From a virus, in the IMG/VR virus record IMGVR_UViG_3300043410_000763, positions 1 to 40,368 of that record: DNA of 40,368 bases. One strand, 5' to 3'. Positions 38,844 through 40,368 of this stretch are shown in pieces. Made by a program: the position numbers and the translations under genes. Numbering within the stretch: the stretch's first letter is position 1; the number at the start of each line of letters is the position of its first letter. Below the pieces are notes generated by a model. The model was not told where the DNA came from, made no database searches, and saw nothing but the letters and a program-made list of their open reading frames with translations.

Positions 38844-38872
38844 TTGACATTTATTCATTTTACGGGTAAAAT
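38844..38872 (+). promoter_or_regulatory. sigma70-type promoter (TTGACA-17-TAAAAT)
   Basis: TTGACA (38844-38849), spacer 17 ending CGGG, TAAAAT (38867-38872). It is followed within 50 bases by a hairpin at 38899 and only a seven-codon ORF, so its transcript may be a short leader RNA. Confidence 0.7.
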
Positions 38873-38898
38873 TTGTCTAAATACATTGATGAGTGAAA

Positions 38899-38919
38899 AA
38901 CCTTACAAGTAGTAGGGTT
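38899..38919 (+). terminator. hairpin, possible terminator
   Basis: AACCTTAC (38899-38906) pairs with GTAGGGTT (38912-38919), one G-U pair, around AAGTA, followed by ATTTG. The right arm is identical to that of the terminator at 27806. The next promoter's -35 begins seven bases later. Confidence 0.5.
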
Positions 38920-38925
38920 ATTTGC

Positions 38926-38954
38926 TTGACATTAATTTAATTAAAGGGTATAAT
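38926..38954 (+). promoter_or_regulatory. sigma70-type promoter (TTGACA-17-TATAAT)
   Basis: Perfect -35 (38926-38931) and -10 (38949-38954) boxes with a 17-base spacer; GGG before the -10. The ATG of a 43-codon ORF lies at the expected transcription start (38962). Confidence 0.85.
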
Positions 38955-38961
38955 TTCAGTT

Positions 38962-39093
38962 ATGAAATTGAGAAACTGTTCAAAACGTATAGCAAACCAT
39001 CTTCCGATGAATAGAGGATGGACATGCTCACGCTCACAGTTTAACTCTTTAGTTTCAGCGATTGAGTATGATAGTGGGGGTTTTGGAAAGTAA
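38962..39093 (+). CDS. 43-residue peptide, possible leader ORF
   Basis: ATG at the predicted transcription start, TAA at 39091-39093. Contains KLRNCSKRIANHLPMNRGWT, then SRSQFNSLVSAIEYDSG. Last codons form the left arm of a long hairpin that competes with a terminator. Basic, two Cys; no known family. It might be a real small protein or a regulatory leader; no ribosome site precedes it. Confidence 0.4.
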   Translation: MKLRNCSKRIANHLPMNRGWTCSRSQFNSLVSAIEYDSGGFGK

Positions 39094-39126
39094 ATTGTAA
39101 CTAATTACTTTATTTCCCAAAACCCC
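39077..39126 (+). promoter_or_regulatory. possible antiterminator hairpin
   Basis: GGGGTTTTGG and AAAGTAA (39077-39093) pair with TTACTTT (39105-39111) and CCAAAACCCC (39117-39126); only 39112-39116 bulge. The right arm includes bases 39121-39126 of the terminator that follows, so the two hairpins exclude each other. The left arm is the last codons and stop of the 38962 ORF. Confidence 0.5.
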
Positions 39127-39151
39127 GATGAAGAAATTCTCGGGGTTTTTT
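39119..39151 (+). terminator. rho-independent terminator before the tRNA cluster
   Basis: AACCCCGA (39121-39128) pairs with TCGGGGTT (39140-39147) around an 11-base loop, and a run of six T ends at 39151. The tRNA promoter follows at once. Confidence 0.85.
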
Positions 39152-39161
39152 GTTTTGGGGG

Positions 39162-39190
39162 TTGACTTTAATCTCCAACCGTAGTATGAT
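39162..39190 (+). promoter_or_regulatory. promoter of the tRNA cluster (TTGACT-17-TATGAT)
   Basis: TTGACT (39162-39167), 17-base spacer, TATGAT (39185-39190). Start expected near 39197, 27 bases before tRNA-Gln. Confidence 0.7.
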
Positions 39191-39223
39191 TGCGGTTCGT
39201 TCTTTAAAAATTTGGGATTCTGT

Positions 39224-39297
39224 TCCCTGATGGTGTAGAGGTAACACAACGGATTTTGATTCCGTCGTCCTTGGTTCGATTCCAAGTCGGGGTGCCA
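39224..39297 (+). tRNA. tRNA-Gln (anticodon TTG)
   Basis: Cloverleaf: acceptor TCCCTGA/TCGGGGT with an unpaired first position, D stem GTGT/ACAC, anticodon stem ACGGA/TCCGT with loop TTTTGAT, T stem CTTGG/CCAAG with TTCGATT, encoded CCA. A weak first pair is normal for tRNA-Gln. Confidence 0.92.
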
Positions 39298-39390
39298 AAC
39301 AGAAACAAACTGGTCGTCTAATGATCAGGATAATGGACAGCACGTGCCATCAATGTAGGTTCAAGTCCTACTCAGTTTGTTTCTGTTTGG
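39295..39390 (+). ncRNA. tRNA-like RNA closed by an 18-bp perfect helix
   Basis: CCAAACAGAAACAAACTG (39295-39312) is the exact reverse complement of 39373-39390. Inside lies a tRNA-like body: acceptor AAACTGG/TCAGTTT, a D-arm-like GTCT/GGAT, and a T arm GTAGG/CCTAC with TTCAAGT (39356-39372). The anticodon arm is abnormal: ATGG-a-C/GCCAT with a bulged A and loop AGCACGT, which lacks U33. No CCA is encoded after the acceptor. It could be a degenerate tRNA or a distinct stable RNA. Confidence 0.6.
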
Positions 39391-39395
39391 TATTT

Positions 39396-39469
39396 GGGAG
39401 TATAACTTAATGGTAAAGTAATCGGCTTTTAACCGATAAATCAGAGTTCAATTCTCTGTGCTCCTACCA
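39396..39469 (+). tRNA. tRNA-Lys (anticodon TTT)
   Basis: Acceptor GGGAGTA/TGCTCCT, D stem ACTT/AAGT, anticodon stem ATCGG/CCGAT with loop CTTTTAA, T stem CAGAG/CTCTG with TTCAATT, encoded CCA. Confidence 0.93.
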
Positions 39470-39481
39470 GTTTTCTTTGGT

Positions 39482-39555
39482 GTGACTATGATGTAGCGGT
39501 AGCATCTCAGATTGTGATTCTGATCGTATGGGTTCAACTCCCATTAGTCACCCCA
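39482..39555 (+). tRNA. tRNA-His (anticodon GTG)
   Basis: Acceptor GTGACTA/TAGTCAC, anticodon stem TCAGA/TCTGA with loop TTGTGAT, T stem ATGGG/CCCAT, C at position 73, encoded CCA. The base before the acceptor is T, not the G-1 that most bacterial tRNA-His genes encode. Confidence 0.92.
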
Positions 39556-39566
39556 AAGAAAATTGC

Positions 39567-39642
39567 GCAACTTTAGCTGATGTGGTCATAGCGGTGGTCT
39601 GAAGAGCCATTGAAGTAGGTTCGATCCCTACAGGTTGCACCA
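39567..39642 (+). tRNA. tRNA-Phe (anticodon GAA)
   Basis: Acceptor GCAACTT/AGGTTGC, anticodon stem GTGGT/GCCAT with loop CTGAAGA, T stem GTAGG/CCTAC with TTCGATC, encoded CCA. Confidence 0.92.
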
Positions 39643-39650
39643 AGTTTTAT

Positions 39651-39724
39651 ACCTAGGTAGCTCAATGGTAGAGCAATCGGCTGATAACCGATAGACAGAA
39701 GTTCAATTCTTCTTCTAGGTACCA
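39651..39724 (+). tRNA. tRNA-Ile (anticodon GAT)
   Basis: Acceptor ACCTAGG/TCTAGGT, D arm GCTC...GAGC, anticodon stem ATCGG/CCGAT with loop CTGATAA, T stem AGAAG/CTTCT, encoded CCA. Confidence 0.93.
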
Positions 39725-39733
39725 AGTTTCTAT

Positions 39734-39812
39734 TCCGTAAAATCCGAGCAAGGTGCATGGACCTGACTGTTAATCAGTGGTTAGTTGAGTTCGATTCTCA
39801 AATGCGGAGCCA
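39734..39812 (+). tRNA. tRNA-Asn (anticodon GTT)
   Basis: Acceptor TCCGTAA/ATGCGGA (last pair mismatched), D stem TCCG/TGGA, anticodon stem with CTGA/TCAG and loop CTGTTAA, T stem TTGAG/CTCAA with TTCGATT, G73, encoded CCA. Confidence 0.9.
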
Positions 39813-39821
39813 AAGTTTTAT

Positions 39822-39896
39822 CTCAGTGTCGGCAAGTGGTATGTCACTTGGTTTGGGACCAAGATTTCGAGTGTTCGATTCACTCCACTGAGACCA
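39822..39896 (+). tRNA. tRNA-Pro (anticodon TGG)
   Basis: Acceptor CTCAGTG/CACTGAG, anticodon stem CTTGG/CCAAG with loop TTTGGGA, T stem GAGTG/CACTC with TTCGATT, encoded CCA. Confidence 0.93.
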
Positions 39897-39904
39897 TGTT
39901 TTCT

Positions 39905-39979
39905 GGGGGCAGTAGTGGGCTACGGCTCTCCCTTGCAAGGAGGGTGTCTAGAAGGATTCGATTTCCTCGGTCTCCACCA
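39905..39979 (+). tRNA. tRNA-Ala (anticodon TGC)
   Basis: Acceptor GGGGGCA/GGTCTCC with wobble pairs and a mismatch, anticodon stem TCTCC/GGAGG with loop CTTGCAA, T stem AAGGA/TCCTC with TTCGATT, encoded CCA. Slightly irregular, so the exact ends are less sure. Confidence 0.85.
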
Positions 39980-39987
39980 GATTATAT

Positions 39988-40062
39988 GCATCGTTAGCTC
40001 AGCGGTAGAGCAATGCCCTTACAAGGCGAAGGTCGGGAGTTCAATCCTCTCACGATGTACCA
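39988..40062 (+). tRNA. tRNA-Val (anticodon TAC)
   Basis: Acceptor GCATCGT/ACGATGT, D stem GCTC/GAGC, anticodon stem with TGCC/GGCG and loop CTTACAA, T stem GGGAG/CTCTC with TTCAATC, encoded CCA. Confidence 0.93.
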
Positions 40063-40069
40063 GATTTAT

Positions 40070-40145
40070 GCCCGATTGGTGAAATGGATGATCATACTGT
40101 GCTACGAACGCAGAGGTAGAGGTTCGATTCCTCTATTGGGTACCA
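40070..40145 (+). tRNA. tRNA-Arg (anticodon ACG)
   Basis: Acceptor GCCCGAT/ATTGGGT, anticodon stem CTGTG/CGCAG with loop CTACGAA, T stem AGAGG/CCTCT with TTCGATT, encoded CCA. A34 would need deamination to inosine by host TadA to read CGT/CGC/CGA. Confidence 0.93.
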
Positions 40146-40151
40146 AATTAT

Positions 40152-40240
40152 GGAGGGTTATCTCAGCTGGGCTGAGCACTGTCTTGAAAACAGTTGGACT
40201 GCGGAAGCGGTTGGAGTTCGATTCTACCATCCCTCCTCCA
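40152..40240 (+). tRNA. tRNA-Ser (anticodon TGA)
   Basis: Class II tRNA with a long variable arm (region CTGCGGAAGCGG). Acceptor GGAGGG/CCCTCC, anticodon stem ACTGT/ACAGT with loop CTTGAAA, T arm TTCGATT, encoded CCA. Last tRNA of the cluster. Confidence 0.92.
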
Positions 40241-40264
40241 TTTTTAATATGAAAGGAGTTGTAT

Positions 40265-40368
40265 ATGCCAAGTGTATTTTTAGTAAGCGATACGCACTTT
40301 GGTCATCTCGGTGTATGCAAGTTCTTGCGTGCTGATGGTGTCACAAAGTTGCGACCATGGGATAGTCC
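40265..40368 (+). CDS. metallophosphoesterase (calcineurin-like), 3' cut by window edge
   Basis: 34 codons visible from ATG 40265, preceded by AAAGGAG. MPSVFLVSDTHFGHLGVCKF contains the first metal-binding motif DxH of the calcineurin-like phosphoesterase family. Related proteins are common in T4-like phages after tRNA clusters. The remaining motifs lie beyond the window, so activity cannot be checked. Confidence 0.8.
   Translation, partial: MPSVFLVSDTHFGHLGVCKFLRADGVTKLRPWDS

Noticed and set aside
38890-38913. Seven-codon ORF after the promoter at 38844
   Set aside because: Too short to support as a gene; the hairpin beginning at 38899 better explains the sequence.
39785-40335. Open frames of 61-79 codons across the tRNA cluster on both strands
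   Set aside because: They read through tRNA genes whose cloverleaf structure explains the sequence.
1-40368. CRISPR arrays, insertion sequences, integrase or attachment sites
   Set aside because: No regularly spaced direct repeats, transposase or integrase motifs were seen; the only strong inverted repeats are terminators and the tRNA-like helix.

Overview
This window is a contiguous, AT-rich stretch of a T4-like tailed-phage genome (myovirus type). All protein genes and tRNAs that I can support lie on the plus strand. They are tightly packed, with many ATGA or TAATG stop/start overlaps. T4-type hallmarks are gp61 primase, RNase H, dCMP deaminase, NrdA/NrdB, a DsbA-like protein, a Rz/Rz1-type spanin pair, a tRNA cluster and T4-late-like CTAAATA/ATAAATA elements. 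Outer-membrane genes (CsgG, an autotransporter barrel, several lipoproteins, spanins) point to a Gram-negative host. The company of ThyX, DUF6267-like, DUF6321-like and Ig-like decoration proteins resembles marine T4-like phages. The host itself cannot be read from the sequence.

Layout. 1-9,850: structural and capsid region. It holds a KxDG nucleotidyltransferase-like protein, two appendage-like proteins, a large nucleotidylyltransferase-headed modular protein, a DUF6321-like protein, a Dps-like ferritin, a second modular protein with an AT-hook, and an Ig-domain decoration protein. Several carry N-termini or internal L/I-x-E-A motifs like the T4 internal-protein capsid-targeting and gp21-cleavage sites. 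9,888-11,694: two conserved proteins and a lysis module, with an o-spanin embedded inside the i-spanin gene. 11,748-17,406: primase, ThyX, and ribonucleotide reductase, whose large subunit is split in two by an HNH homing endonuclease. 17,417-19,984: a GIY-YIG-like protein, membrane proteins and a 2OG oxygenase.

19,932-27,798 is the most unusual block. It encodes CsgF, a signal-peptide/autotransporter-barrel protein, CsgG, a curlin-repeat protein, a FecR protein with a curlin-like tail, IscU, a lipoprotein, a small protein and a CHASE2-class III nucleotide cyclase, closed by a strong terminator. It looks like a phage-borne curli-type export and fibre system coupled to envelope sensing and cyclic-nucleotide signalling.

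27,841-38,828 is early/middle-type accessory DNA driven by near-consensus sigma70 promoters. It includes a phosphatase, many small proteins, an alpha/beta hydrolase, 2OG oxygenases, RNase H, dCMP deaminase, AhpC and AhpD, a PP-loop ATPase and IscA. 38,844-40,240 holds promoters, a possible attenuator, eleven tRNAs (Gln, Lys, His, Phe, Ile, Asn, Pro, Ala, Val, Arg, Ser) and an odd tRNA-like RNA closed by a very long helix. The window ends inside a metallophosphoesterase gene.

How the parts fit: nucleotide metabolism (RNR, ThyX, dCMP deaminase), replication (primase, RNase H) and tRNAs support virus production. The Fe-S carriers, peroxidase pair, curli-like block and cyclase would remodel host redox state, envelope and signalling. 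No CRISPR array, insertion sequence or integrase was seen.
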